Of a stretch of DNA of 61,145 nt, positions 26,124 to 34,429 are shown one piece after another. Both the position numbers and the translations under genes were made by a program. This DNA comes from a virus: the IMG/VR virus record IMGVR_UViG_3300027844_000688, positions 1 to 61,145 of that record, one strand, 5' to 3'. Under the pieces are notes generated by a model. It was given only the letters and a program-made list of their open reading frames with translations. It had not been told where the DNA came from and ran no database searches. Within the stretch, counting starts at the first letter, position 1; the number at the start of each line of letters is the position of its first letter.

Positions 26124-26441
26124 TTACCAAATCCCCGTAGTCTCAAAGCCGCGCTTCTCGAACCAATCTTTGAGGTTTATCAAGGACGTTCGGTTGCCCG
26201 ACCAAAGAGTGATGGAGTCGAAACCTTCTTCAATCCCCATGTCAGTGATGGGCTCTACCCCCGCCATGCGAATCTTGGCATCACGGAGAGAGCGTAGGAG
26301 GCCAGGAAGATTACGGATTTCAATGGCCCCGAAGTACACCTTGAGACGGTACTCTTCAGTCGCCTGCTTACGGAGCCATTGGCGAGCCAAGGACTTCGCC
26401 ATAATGACTCGTCTTTCTGAAGGTTTCTCTTTTTTTGCCAT
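26124..26441 (-). CDS. Small basic protein, unknown
   Basis: 105 residues from ATG at 26441; a TTG at 26510 overlapping the previous stop would add 23 residues but has no ribosome site. It has a basic helix 'SLARQWLRKQATEEYRLKVY' and then an alternating alpha/beta part 'GAIEIRNLPGLLRSLRDAKI' and 'GFDSITLWSGNRTSLINLKD'. No family is recognised. It lies at the junction between structural genes and the transcription/replication block. Confidence 0.6.
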   Translation of the reverse strand: MAKKEKPSERRVIMAKSLARQWLRKQATEEYRLKVYFGAIEIRNLPGLLRSLRDAKIRMAGVEPITDMGIEEGFDSITLWSGNRTSLINLKDWFEKRGFETTGIW

Positions 26442-26506
26442 CGTCTTTACCCGCCTGTGGAGCCTCACTGGAAGGTAAGCAATAATCAGAATACCGATAC
26501 GGCCCG

Positions 26507-27112
26507 TCAATCAACGGTATACATGACTGGGCTGGCCTGTGGATTCCTCTGAACCTCCCGAAGAATGTTCAGATTCTCGGAGATGGTCGTAAACAACGTG
26601 GCATAATCCATCATCCTGGTGTTATTTGACATCCTCTTGATAGAGCGGATGAAGCGGTGGCGTACAAGCCCCTGGCTAACACCAAGCCTCTTGGCAACTT
26701 CGCTCTGACAGGTCGTATCGAACATCAAGGCCATGATGTCCACGTCCAGCGGGTCCGAGAGGAACTTCCGTAAGTCATCTACCAGCTTGTCCCGACAGAT
26801 ATCAGGAAGCTCCAAGATGAACTGGATGCGGGCAGTGGCCCTTTGTAGTCGATAACAGACCGTTGGTTGGCTCACGTTGAAGATGGAAGCGATGTCGGTC
26901 TGCTTCAGGTGCCGGAAGTAGTAGAGGTCTATGAAGTCGGCCTCTCTTGGGGGGAGATCCCCCAAGATCCTTTTGATTCGGTCGATCTTTTCGAGTGCCT
27001 CGTCGTCCGGTTCGGTGAATATCGAATCCAACGCCGAGATGCCATCTTCGTTAGCAAACCTTGTTTCTATTTCCGTTGGATCGATCATATGGTGTCCTGT
27101 CCATCTACCCAT
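26507..27112 (-). CDS. Sigma-factor-like DNA-binding protein with two HTH motifs
   Basis: 201 residues. Residues 49-95 ('ILGDLPPREADFIDLYYFRH', 'QTDIASIFNVSQPTVCYRLQ') match sigma-70 region 4, the -35-binding helix-turn-helix. A second HTH follows at about 135-160 ('CQSEVAKRLGVSQGLVRHRF'). There is no recognisable region 2, so it may work as a partial or accessory sigma-like factor. GGGGGAG precedes the ATG at 27112, which overlaps the stop of the NusG-like gene; an alternative ATG at 27088 has AGGA six bases upstream. The tight coupling with the NusG-like gene suggests a shared role in redirecting host RNA polymerase. Confidence 0.75.
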   Translation of the reverse strand: MGRWTGHHMIDPTEIETRFANEDGISALDSIFTEPDDEALEKIDRIKRILGDLPPREADFIDLYYFRHLKQTDIASIFNVSQPTVCYRLQRATARIQFILELPDICRDKLVDDLRKFLSDPLDVDIMALMFDTTCQSEVAKRLGVSQGLVRHRFIRSIKRMSNNTRMMDYATLFTTISENLNILREVQRNPQASPVMYTVD

Positions 27113-27656
27113 TGGCTCCCCCTTCCTCTGTGATTTCCATGAAGATTCGAGGCAGCCGAGTAATAACGCTCAAAGAGCGGAGGTCTATCTTTACGAAGAC
27201 GTGTTCGCCTTCGGAGTCCATAACCAGCCCTTCCAAAGAGCGGTAGGCACCTTCGATAACACGAACACTTGCCCCGATGACAATACTCTCGGAAGTGATT
27301 TCTCGGAGCTTCCGCTTCATTTCCCCTACGTGATCGTCGGTGATCACACAGAGAACCCGATATCCAACGGAACACTTCCGAGACATGACCTTGGCGACGT
27401 AAGCCTTCTCTTCCAACCGGAAGAAGTCTGTCTCGTCAGGGCCACTCCCAATGAAGACGTAGCCCTCCATCAAGTGAATCATCACCTTGCGGCCATTCTT
27501 CCAATAGATGGTGGAGGGCACAAAGACCGGGTGGTCTGAAGTGAGTTTTAGGTCTTTCCGAAGCTGCTTCTCAAGCACATTGTCTGCGATGTATGTCTCG
27601 CCTAAACGTGTAAGCTCAAGTGCGGCCCAGGTTGTTCGGTCTCGATGATCGGTCAC
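27105..27656 (-). CDS. NusG/RfaH-like transcription elongation factor
   Basis: 183 residues. Residues about 8-118 resemble the NGN domain: 'TWAALELTRLGE' opening, then 'VFVPSTIYWKNGRKVMIHLM' and 'GYVFIGSGPDETDFFRLE', the usual 'lfPGYvFv' strand context. Residues 126-175 contain a KOW motif: 'GASVRVIEGAYRSLEGLVMD', then 'VFVKIDLRSLSVITRLPR'. NusG proteins bind the clamp helices of RNA polymerase and modulate pausing and termination. The start overlaps the end of the clamp-loader gene by 41 bases. It is a phage paralogue rather than a host nusG, judging by its divergence and setting. Confidence 0.78.
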   Translation of the reverse strand: MTDHRDRTTWAALELTRLGETYIADNVLEKQLRKDLKLTSDHPVFVPSTIYWKNGRKVMIHLMEGYVFIGSGPDETDFFRLEEKAYVAKVMSRKCSVGYRVLCVITDDHVGEMKRKLREITSESIVIGASVRVIEGAYRSLEGLVMDSEGEHVFVKIDLRSLSVITRLPRIFMEITEEGGANG

Positions 27657-29064
27657 ATTTGCCCTCGCTGATTTCGTTCACACGCAGGGCAAGAAGACGA
27701 CAAAACTCTGACTGCGATAGTGCAAAAGGCGAGAACTGGGAACCGGACCTTGTAGTGTCTGCGTCTCGCTTCATCGCCCTTCGGTCCACATGGACACCAT
27801 TGGCAGTCAAAGTTACCCCACCAACATCTTGGTGGGATGGCTTTGGTGGAACTTCCGAGGCCGGAAGTCTTGACACCTTACCGAGATCGCATGACTTTTG
27901 TCTCTCGGTGGAGCGAGAACCCATAGAAACTTTCGCCGAAACTTTCGGGGAAAGTTCATCGAATCTTTGAGGGGTCCGAGATAGAATCGGGGGTCTCTCG
28001 CCAGAACAGACCCGATGAAGCTGAATCAAATCGCATTCAAGAGTCGCCGATGTCGGCTTCCCTAATCTAATAGAAAGCATTGATGCAATATCGAGAAGTT
28101 GGTCCCCGTGGCGGTTACCGACTGTCTCCAACGCTTCTCGATCCCAGTATAGCGGATTCTTTGCCAATCCTAAAGAGACCTTGTACGAAAAAAGGGCCGC
28201 TCGGGCCAGACGCTCGTAACAAGTGGAGGGTGAAACCCGCCCCAATAGGGCTGTAAGGCCGGAAAGCACATCATCTAATGAACCTCCCAAGGCGGATAAA
28301 ACTTCCAAGTAAACCGCATTGAGATCAAGGTGCAGGTAGCTCACCACATTAGCTCGGTTCACTGGACCGAGCATGGAGACCCCCTCCACGGCCTTGATGG
28401 CATCCCGAACATGGCACTCTGTTATCTCGGCGATGAGGGGTAGAACCTGGGGGTCGTTCTCAATGCCTTCTGCATCGCAGATTTGAGTCAACCGTTCAGC
28501 GATGACGGAAGGGGCAAGAGGGTTGACCACAAAGGCGGGGGCACAACGAGAGAGGATCGTTGCCCGCATCTTCTCGGGTTCCGTCGTACAAAAGATGCAA
28601 ACCAATCGGCGGTCTTCGGAACCTTGACTGGCTTCCTCCAAAGGCTTGAGCATCGCATCCAAGGCACTTGTCGAAAGCTGGTGGGCTTCATCAAACAAGT
28701 AGATTCGACGCTTGCCGCTAAAGGTCGAGTAACCGATCTCGGCCAGAATCTTCTGGATGTCCGCCTTGCCGGAGTTGGTGGCGGCGTCCACCTCCACGAA
28801 GCTCTCACTGACGCCCAACTCCAAGATCGAACGGCAAGACATACATTGGTCGCAGGGGCCGCCTTCAACCGGACTCTCACACAAGAGAGACCGGGCGAGA
28901 ATCCTGCCCAACGTCGTCTTTCCAGAACCATGACGACCGGCAAACAAATAGGACTGCCGGAAACCCAACCCTTGATCCACAAAGCAGCGGAGAACAGAGA
29001 CCGTGGCCTCCTGTCCAAGCACATCCTCGTAGCGGAGGGGTCTGTATTTTGTATCAAGGCTCAT
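27616..29064 (-). CDS. dnaX: Clamp loader gamma/tau subunit (DnaX-like)
   Basis: 482 residues. Canonical opening 'YRPLRYEDVLGQEATVSVL', Walker A GRHGSGKTT (43-51), zinc-binding cysteines 62, 71, 74 and 77, Walker B with DEAH (125-128: 'IYLFDEAHQLS'), sensor 1 'CIFCTTEPEKMRATILSRC', then the lid domain. Residues about 235-350 resemble domain III; the last 120 are Ser/Pro-rich and unlike bacterial tau. It loads the sliding clamp with the delta and delta' subunits encoded at 47.4-49.0 kb. GGAGGGG precedes the ATG. A cluster of GAAACTTTC repeats at 27931-27957 lies inside the gene. Confidence 0.93.
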   Translation of the reverse strand: MSLDTKYRPLRYEDVLGQEATVSVLRCFVDQGLGFRQSYLFAGRHGSGKTTLGRILARSLLCESPVEGGPCDQCMSCRSILELGVSESFVEVDAATNSGKADIQKILAEIGYSTFSGKRRIYLFDEAHQLSTSALDAMLKPLEEASQGSEDRRLVCIFCTTEPEKMRATILSRCAPAFVVNPLAPSVIAERLTQICDAEGIENDPQVLPLIAEITECHVRDAIKAVEGVSMLGPVNRANVVSYLHLDLNAVYLEVLSALGGSLDDVLSGLTALLGRVSPSTCYERLARAALFSYKVSLGLAKNPLYWDREALETVGNRHGDQLLDIASMLSIRLGKPTSATLECDLIQLHRVCSGERPPILSRTPQRFDELSPKVSAKVSMGSRSTERQKSCDLGKVSRLPASEVPPKPSHQDVGGVTLTANGVHVDRRAMKRDADTTRSGSQFSPFALSQSEFCRLLALRVNEISEGKCDRSSRPNNLGRT

Positions 29065-29126
29065 TACCCCTCCTGTGGGTTCCGCTTATACTGGATACCC
29101 GCCAGCCAAGGATAACGACCCCCTGA

Positions 29127-29615
29127 CTATGCTTCCATGTCGGGAGGTGGAGTCCCGTCATCACTGACAAAGAGAGTTGTGATGGGCGCTTCTGACGCCT
29201 CGTTCTCTTCACGAGGACGCCAATCTCCGTGACGGTCCATCTCATCGTTGTAGTACGTCACATCTGGGGGTGCCACGAAGCACTTGAAGTCACCCGTCTG
29301 GGGGTTCTCTTCAGTACGACAAGCACAGAGATGATGGTCCAACAGCGCCGTCTTCTGGGCACCTGTCAGACCCGACCACTCATCCGAGGCCAACTCAAGA
29401 ATGAACTTGTACTCTGTATCTCCCAGGACACCCACGATAGCTGGAGCCTTCCGGGACTTCCCAAGGATAACCCGACCACCCGCCTTGCTCGCCCGCTCAC
29501 GAAAGATGACGGCGATCTCATCCAAGACCATCACCAGATCGGGGTGGTAGTCCGAGACCAGCTTTGTCACTACGTCGTAGACATCCTTGCCTGCTTTCCA
29601 CATTTCGACTGCCAT
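29127..29615 (-). CDS. Phage metallopeptidase-family protein lacking the HExxH residues
   Basis: 162 residues, GGGAGATAAGATT before ATG. The order of motifs ('YHPDLVMVLDEIAVIFRERA', 'GGRVILGKSRKAP', 'YKFILELASDEWSGLTGAQK', 'ALLDHHLCACRT', 'DRHGDWR') matches the 'putative phage metallopeptidase' family, where the usual active-site phrase is LDHELCHC. Here it reads DHHLCAC, so the catalytic Glu and the second His are replaced. It is probably a non-enzymatic binder or a family branch with different chemistry. Often seen near phage replication genes. Confidence 0.7.
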   Translation of the reverse strand: MAVEMWKAGKDVYDVVTKLVSDYHPDLVMVLDEIAVIFRERASKAGGRVILGKSRKAPAIVGVLGDTEYKFILELASDEWSGLTGAQKTALLDHHLCACRTEENPQTGDFKCFVAPPDVTYYNDEMDRHGDWRPREENEASEAPITTLFVSDDGTPPPDMEA

Positions 29616-29619
29616 AATC

Positions 29620-30300
29620 TTATCTCCCTCTAAATGCGTGTTTGAGTCCGTCCAGACCTGCTCGGTCCCATATCTCTCCAGGATCTTTTCCGCCTGTGTA
29701 GGCTACCTTTCGACATGAGATTCCGGCACGCCTCAACCAATGAAGAGCTTTATCCGTCCCTACCCTACCCGTCTCGTCGTTGTCATAGACTACATTGACG
29801 AAAACTCCGAGCCGCCGAAGATACTCAATGTGCTTGCGAGTGAGACTCGCCCGCACCGAAGCAAGAACGGCGTCCGTCTCTGGGACGACCCATTCCATCG
29901 GATAGAGATCAAAGCGGCCCTCTACGATCCAAGCCTCCCCACCTGCCCACAGTTTCTTCGCCGTATCTGTCCCGGTAACCCAGATGGGATTCCAATCCGC
30001 CTTGGGCCGCACCAGATACCGGGTCAGGTACTTCCGGCTCATGGACTTCGCTTCAAACCCAACGGGTTCTCCCCTTGGCGTGTAGAGAGGGCATACCAAT
30101 AGCCCTTCCAGAGACTCTCCATGAGAACCATATCGATCAACGAAGTCGGGGTCGGTGTTGGGGGTAGGGCAACGGGTCCATACACCCTCTCCCATGTTCT
30201 CGTAGGAAGCTGTCTTCGCCCCTCTCCCAAGAAGGTAGCCTTCAGCCTCTTCTGTCAGGGAGATCGTATCCAGAGCCTCTTCGATCCACGTCATTGTCAT
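29620..30300 (-). CDS. DnaG-type primase core (TOPRIM domain)
   Basis: 226 residues from ATG at 30300, overlapping the upstream stop (ATGA). 'LVCPLYTPRGEPVGFEAKSM' and 'KYLTRYL' match the RNA polymerase-like core of DnaG ('P..d..G.vvgf..R...pKYl'). TOPRIM motifs: 'AWIVEGRFDLYP' (Glu127, Asp131), 'VNVVYDNDETGRVG' (Asp173, Asp175) and 'GGKDPGEIW'. The N-terminal zinc domain and C-terminal helicase-binding domain are absent, so it would need partner proteins. The role is primer synthesis for lagging strands. Confidence 0.82.
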   Translation of the reverse strand: MTMTWIEEALDTISLTEEAEGYLLGRGAKTASYENMGEGVWTRCPTPNTDPDFVDRYGSHGESLEGLLVCPLYTPRGEPVGFEAKSMSRKYLTRYLVRPKADWNPIWVTGTDTAKKLWAGGEAWIVEGRFDLYPMEWVVPETDAVLASVRASLTRKHIEYLRRLGVFVNVVYDNDETGRVGTDKALHWLRRAGISCRKVAYTGGKDPGEIWDRAGLDGLKHAFRGR

Positions 30301-30848
30301 TTCTTGGCAACCCCAAGTCCTCTGCTGGGGTTGTGGATTACCGAGATCGCACGGGATGATCCGAACCTGGAAAGGAAGCCCACGTAAGAACGGTCTGCTG
30401 GGACGGCCACCACCATGTCCCCGAGCATCCAATCAACCCGATGGATGGGGCAACCTCCGAACTCATCAAGCCCAGGAAGTACCTGATCGAGTTCTTTTAC
30501 GGCAGAAATGAGTTCAATATCTGGGAGATCATAGGACCGGACATACTCGATGGCTTGGTTCACGCCCTTGTGCGTGCCTTCGGACACGTTCCCCCACTTG
30601 GCCTCCTGACCCATCCCGATGATCTCATCCAAGACCTCTCTGAAGAACGGGCCGTCATCTTTGATATGACGCACGGCTGCTCGGACTACTTGATTAGCCA
30701 GGGGCTCTCGGACCCACAACAACCCATGAGACGTAGAGACAAGGTACGGTGCGGTCGCTGTGTTCACCGGAAACTCCACCATAAGTGGAACCCCCCGACT
30801 CTTGGTTATGCGTGGGTCTGGTTCCAACTGCTGAAGAAGATCGTTCAT
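30297..30848 (-). CDS. Conserved replication-region protein, unknown
   Basis: 183 residues from ATG at 30848; overlaps both neighbours by four bases (ATGA), so it is translationally coupled with the primase core. It contains a helical centre ('ANQVVRAAVRHIKDDGPFFR') and a C-terminal 'HRVDWMLGDMVVAVPADRSYVGF', reminiscent of short 'DWLPDDTVVVVP.DR.fVG' segments in other phage proteins. No catalytic motif is visible. Confidence 0.65.
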   Translation of the reverse strand: MNDLLQQLEPDPRITKSRGVPLMVEFPVNTATAPYLVSTSHGLLWVREPLANQVVRAAVRHIKDDGPFFREVLDEIIGMGQEAKWGNVSEGTHKGVNQAIEYVRSYDLPDIELISAVKELDQVLPGLDEFGGCPIHRVDWMLGDMVVAVPADRSYVGFLSRFGSSRAISVIHNPSRGLGVAKK

Positions 30849-31339
30849 TTCCGAAACCACTTGAACAAGAAAGACCACCAACGGGCAGGAACCGTATAAA
30901 CCACTGAAATGCAGGCCGGTTCTTCCACTACGTCAGGCTCATCGAGGAAAGGATCGTCTGACCTGACAACCTCTTCATCCTCGTTATCGAGCACCCACAT
31001 CAAGGGAGCCATGTCAGGATAACGGAAAGCGATCTCGGCCCGGGAAGCAGTCTCTACAAACTCTCGGAAGTCGTCCTTGAGGGCGGTCTTATCCTTGATC
31101 GGGCTGAAGATGGGACAGCCCTTGGCCTTGTCCACGCCCTCGAACCGGACATCACAGATCGTCAAATCCTTGAGACAGATATGGATCTCGGCCCCGTCTT
31201 GGCTGACTCGCCGCTCATTGAAAATACAGTTGTGGGGCCGCTTACGGAGAGACACGTCCAACAACTTATGCAGGTGTCGTGTCCGCACCTGCTTGAGTTT
31301 GTATTTTATGGCCCCTTCGTTCTTCACAGTCTTCTCCAA
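30845..31339 (-). CDS. Conserved replication-region protein, unknown
   Basis: 164 residues, overlapping the next gene by ATGA. It includes 'RKRPHNCIFNERRVSQDGAE', 'IHICLKDLTICDVRFEGVDK' and 'KGCPIFSPIKDKTALKDDFR', with three conserved-looking cysteines that could bind a metal, then 'FRYPDMAPLMWVLDNEDEE' and an acidic stretch before a hydrophobic C-terminus. No family is recognised. It belongs to a run of tightly overlapping replication genes. Confidence 0.65.
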   Translation of the reverse strand: MEKTVKNEGAIKYKLKQVRTRHLHKLLDVSLRKRPHNCIFNERRVSQDGAEIHICLKDLTICDVRFEGVDKAKGCPIFSPIKDKTALKDDFREFVETASRAEIAFRYPDMAPLMWVLDNEDEEVVRSDDPFLDEPDVVEEPACISVVYTVPARWWSFLFKWFRK

Positions 31340-31359
31340 TCGTCACAGCACAATACCGA

Positions 31360-31818
31360 TCAGAAACCCGACGCTTCCCAATCATCCAAGATATTGGACA
31401 ACTGATTGAGTCGGTCAATGTTGAGATTCCCCATGCGCTTCTTGATCTCCTTTCGGAGTCCTCTGACACGCATGGATGTTTTCTGTACGTCAATCTCGTC
31501 GTCTGGGGTCAACTCCCAGACAATCGCTTGGGACAATGATGCAGTCAATCTCCGCTCACCAGAGGCTCGAACCAAGCCGTCTTCTACAAGAGAAAGCCTC
31601 GTAGGCCGATTGGACCGTGTTGCTGCCGTATTGAAAGCGGTGTCCATCTCTTCATCGGTGCCGCCAAGAGCACCCCTATCGCCAAGGAACACAAGGATTT
31701 TGCTCCGCATCCCCGATGCTCGTTGAGCAGACTTCTTCCATGCCTCCCGAGAGGTGTCCTTGTAGCCAAGATTTTGGTCCAACTGGTCGAACCAGACATC
31801 TACATCAGTCTCACTCAT
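31360..31818 (-). CDS. Winged-helix DNA-binding-like protein
   Basis: About 152 residues; ATG at 31818 overlaps the upstream stop (a TTG two codons earlier is possible). 'RSKILVFLGDRGALGGTDEE', 'NTAATRSNRPTRLSLVEDGL' and 'VRASGERRLTASLSQAIVWE' is the pattern of small winged helix domains that read 'GlTD.E......n..R.rR..L...G.v......R.T..G..a.vw', common in phage replication modules. A helical tail follows. It may be a replication accessory or regulator. Confidence 0.65.
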   Translation of the reverse strand: MSETDVDVWFDQLDQNLGYKDTSREAWKKSAQRASGMRSKILVFLGDRGALGGTDEEMDTAFNTAATRSNRPTRLSLVEDGLVRASGERRLTASLSQAIVWELTPDDEIDVQKTSMRVRGLRKEIKKRMGNLNIDRLNQLSNILDDWEASGF

Positions 31819-32434
31819 GCTCAACCCCGCTCATCTTGATTCCCATGATCTCGTTGTAGTCAAACCGCTTCCCCAGAACATCTTGGATCAAGATACTTTT
31901 GCCAGTCAGTTCGATGACCTGACCATTGTAAGTACGGGCATAATACGGAACAGATATCTGCCCTTTGGCAAAGGCGACACCCTTGCTCGTTGGACGCCAA
32001 AAACCGGAGTCTTTCTTCCCTGTGGACTCTTGGTCCTCACGGGTCATCTCACCCTTCTCAAGCAACCCCCACCACCGAAGCGTGGTGTGTTGGTTGGTCT
32101 TGGTCAACCACTGCGGGGCTCGGTTTGGCACATCCACCCATCCCGATTGACCCACCCCTAAATCTCCCTCTGAAGTCTGGACCAACCAGATCAGCCCACG
32201 GGCCATCGTCCCATTGAGGTTCCGGTCATAGCTCTTGGCCCACTTGGAGCAGCAGGGGCAAATAGTTCCATCTTCCAACTGTGCAGCCAATCTATCAATG
32301 GATTCGGACAGTAGTTCCCCGCTTGCAGCGGTTGGCAACATCCGACGCAAGCTCTCTCGCAGAGAAGAACCGGGGCTGACCTCTTTAGCTTTGGGTTCTT
32401 CTAACCCGCTCCACCAATCGTCTACCTCACGCAT
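31811..32434 (-). CDS. Zinc- and winged-helix-like replication-region protein
   Basis: 207 residues from ATG at 32434 with GGAG seven bases upstream; both ends overlap neighbours. 'GTICPCCSKWAKSYDRNLNG' supplies a CPCC cluster, followed by 'ARGLIWLVQTSEG' and 'KTNQHTTLRWWGLLEKG', which resembles a winged-helix recognition region. The C-terminal part is beta-rich ('KGQISVPYYARTYNGQVIEL'). It opens with 'MREVDDWWSGLEEP', similar to 'ETDVDVWFDQLDQN' of the next gene, so the pair may be related or share a partner-binding peptide. Function unknown. Confidence 0.65.
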   Translation of the reverse strand: MREVDDWWSGLEEPKAKEVSPGSSLRESLRRMLPTAASGELLSESIDRLAAQLEDGTICPCCSKWAKSYDRNLNGTMARGLIWLVQTSEGDLGVGQSGWVDVPNRAPQWLTKTNQHTTLRWWGLLEKGEMTREDQESTGKKDSGFWRPTSKGVAFAKGQISVPYYARTYNGQVIELTGKSILIQDVLGKRFDYNEIMGIKMSGVEHE

Positions 32435-32663
32435 ACTCAATCTCCGATACCACCTTGACTACGGCATAGGGGCCGCTTGGAGGTTGGGGCTGCCCGAAGT
32501 CCTCGTTGCCGCTCACGGCAACGACTTGTCCGACCCTATTGATAAGCAGGTAGTCGTCCTTCTCGTACTCCAGAATCTCGGTTCTCTCCACAGAGACCTC
32601 CCCGACACAACGCTCACATGGCTGGGCTGACCCACAGGTTTCGCAGATGCTTTTCCATGTCAT
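32427..32663 (-). CDS. Small zinc-finger protein
   Basis: 78 residues, overlapping both neighbours by 4-8 bases. The N-terminus 'CETCGSAQPCERC' gives two CxxC pairs for one zinc. The rest is beta-rich ('DDYLLINRVGQVVAVSGNED', 'YAVVKVVSEIEY'). It is coupled to the Rad50 C-terminal-half gene. No specific role can be assigned. Confidence 0.65.
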   Translation of the reverse strand: MTWKSICETCGSAQPCERCVGEVSVERTEILEYEKDDYLLINRVGQVVAVSGNEDFGQPQPPSGPYAVVKVVSEIEYA

Positions 32664-33298
32664 CGGACCTCCTTGAAGACCGATGCTTCATCCTTGATCT
32701 GAATGGTGTATGCCTTGTCTGCCGCCTCCACCAATGCTGGGTTGTGAGACACCAGCAAAATGTCCATGCCCAGCCGCTTGCACAGTAGGGACAGGAAGCG
32801 GCTCATGTTGTGGACGTAGTGGGCGTCGAAGGCTGGCAAAGACTCATCCAACAGCAACAAGGGACGCATCTCCCGACGCAGCAGGACAATGATTCGTAGC
32901 AGGGCTGATTGGACCGTTGTGACCGCCCCACCGAAAGCATCACTACTCGAACCATCGATAACAGTCCCATTCGGTTGACGTTGCTTGGTGATCAGATCCA
33001 CCGAGACCTTGCCCCGTTGAACCTCGACGTTGGCCTCCACCCACAGGTCTTGGTCGTCAAAAACCGACGCAAGCCCTTCGGAGAGCAGCTTCTCGACGGC
33101 CTGGACTCCCTCGGTGATCTCCATGTCGATCATCTGCCGGAAGACATTGGCTACCAGTTCGAGCTTCTCTTCTTCGGCCTCGAAGCGGCGGATCTCGGCC
33201 TGGGTGTCGCCCAAACGCCGTTGGACGCCTTCACGCATACCAACGGCTCGATCCAGCTTCGACCGAAGCTCCTGTGTCTTGGGGACGGGGGGGAGCAT
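32660..33298 (-). CDS. Rad50/SbcC C-terminal half (separate gene)
   Basis: 212 residues. A coiled coil (residues 9-60) leads into an ABC ATPase C-lobe: degenerate signature 'SSSDAFGGAVTTVQSALLRI' (117-136), Walker B 'RPLLLLDESLPAFDAHY' (Asp151, Glu152, D-loop) and H-loop 'DILLVSHNP' (His185). No Walker A is present; it lies on the separate gene at 37050-38117. It follows the clamp gene with a TAAATG junction. I infer that the two polypeptides assemble into one Rad50-like head that works with the SbcD/Mre11 nuclease at 35692. The lack of a long coil is notable. Confidence 0.85.
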   Translation of the reverse strand: MLPPVPKTQELRSKLDRAVGMREGVQRRLGDTQAEIRRFEAEEEKLELVANVFRQMIDMEITEGVQAVEKLLSEGLASVFDDQDLWVEANVEVQRGKVSVDLITKQRQPNGTVIDGSSSDAFGGAVTTVQSALLRIIVLLRREMRPLLLLDESLPAFDAHYVHNMSRFLSLLCKRLGMDILLVSHNPALVEAADKAYTIQIKDEASVFKEVR

Positions 33299-34429
33299 TT
33301 ATACCTCCCAGGCGACAATAGACAGGTAGTCGTCACCACTTCGACTCTCATCGAAGCGAACCCAACCACCCTTACCCTTCTGATTGATGCCGAAGCGGAT
33401 CGTGTCTCCCTTGTAGCTGGATAGAATCTTCTCCAGATTCTTGTAACTGATGGAGAAACTATCCAGATCATCCGAGTTGTCAGAGGCACCTGACTCCACA
33501 CACTCAACAGGGAGGTACTTCTGGCCTCCCACCATGCGGGTCATGCCCATCTCAACCCCTGCCTCGGAAGGGCGAAAGAAGAGGCGCACGTCTTCGTGAG
33601 GCGCACCAGAGCGAAGGAATCGGATGCCCGTCTCAACACCCTCTTTGGAGAGAACCCAATAATGCTGGTCCTCACGGTCACGGCCCACGTCCAACATAGG
33701 GAACGCCTTGGAGAAGCGGGACTCCCCGAAGAGTGCCCCATCCCCACGCCGGTAGATGGCGAAGCGGTCGTGCTCCAGAATCTCGATGTCTCCATCACCA
33801 CACAAGGTCAAGAACTGCTGCAAAGCGGGGATGTTCTTACCGTGGATACGAATCGTAGATCCCTTGATCCCTTGAACCCCAACGACCGTGGCCGTTTCCT
33901 TGTCTGAAGCGTAGAACAGCCCATCCCGAACCTCGGTCAAGCTGAACTCTGGTGTCTTCGTGTCGTCTGGGGAAATGAAGGAACGGAGATGCGAGAGCGC
34001 ACCAAAGAGGCGGGGCGTCTCCAAGGACACCGTGGAGGCAGCTTCCTTGAGGACATCATCCCACAACGGAAACATCTCTGGGTCCAAAGAGGCGAACTGT
34101 TGATCCCCAACCGGGGCTGTGGCCTTCACCACCTCCCCGTCAAACTCCAACGTGAGAGCGGCATCTTCTACTGCGCTCAACCACATCTGGAGCCTCTTAC
34201 CCTCGACGGTGAACGCAGAGGGTTCACCATCAGTATGATCGACCACCTGACAAACCAGGGGGCAACTGCTGAATACACGATTGCTTTGAGACAGTACCTC
34301 CGCCCCGGTTCCGTCACCCGTCACCCGAAACAAGTAGTGGGTTGAGATGTCCGACCCTGTGGTTGAAATAGTGGTAGAGGTCAACTTGATAGCGTCCATC
34401 AAGTCCTGCTTGGCAATCAAGATTTTCAT
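33299..34429 (-). CDS. dnaN: DNA polymerase III beta-type sliding clamp
   Basis: 376 residues, close to the bacterial length (about 366). Three repeated domains are visible, with typical phrases: 'MKILIAKQDLMDAIKLTSTT', 'FTVEGKRLQMWLSAVEDAAL', 'FSLTEVRDGLFYASDKETAT', and C-terminal 'SFSISYKNLEKILSSYKGDT' followed by 'SGDDYLSIVAWEV', in place of the usual '...yLImPmRl' end. The clamp encircles DNA and tethers polymerase. It overlaps the coiled-coil gene by ATGA and is flanked by Rad50/Mre11 parts. Confidence 0.88.
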   Translation of the reverse strand: MKILIAKQDLMDAIKLTSTTISTTGSDISTHYLFRVTGDGTGAEVLSQSNRVFSSCPLVCQVVDHTDGEPSAFTVEGKRLQMWLSAVEDAALTLEFDGEVVKATAPVGDQQFASLDPEMFPLWDDVLKEAASTVSLETPRLFGALSHLRSFISPDDTKTPEFSLTEVRDGLFYASDKETATVVGVQGIKGSTIRIHGKNIPALQQFLTLCGDGDIEILEHDRFAIYRRGDGALFGESRFSKAFPMLDVGRDREDQHYWVLSKEGVETGIRFLRSGAPHEDVRLFFRPSEAGVEMGMTRMVGGQKYLPVECVESGASDNSDDLDSFSISYKNLEKILSSYKGDTIRFGINQKGKGGWVRFDESRSGDDYLSIVAWEV

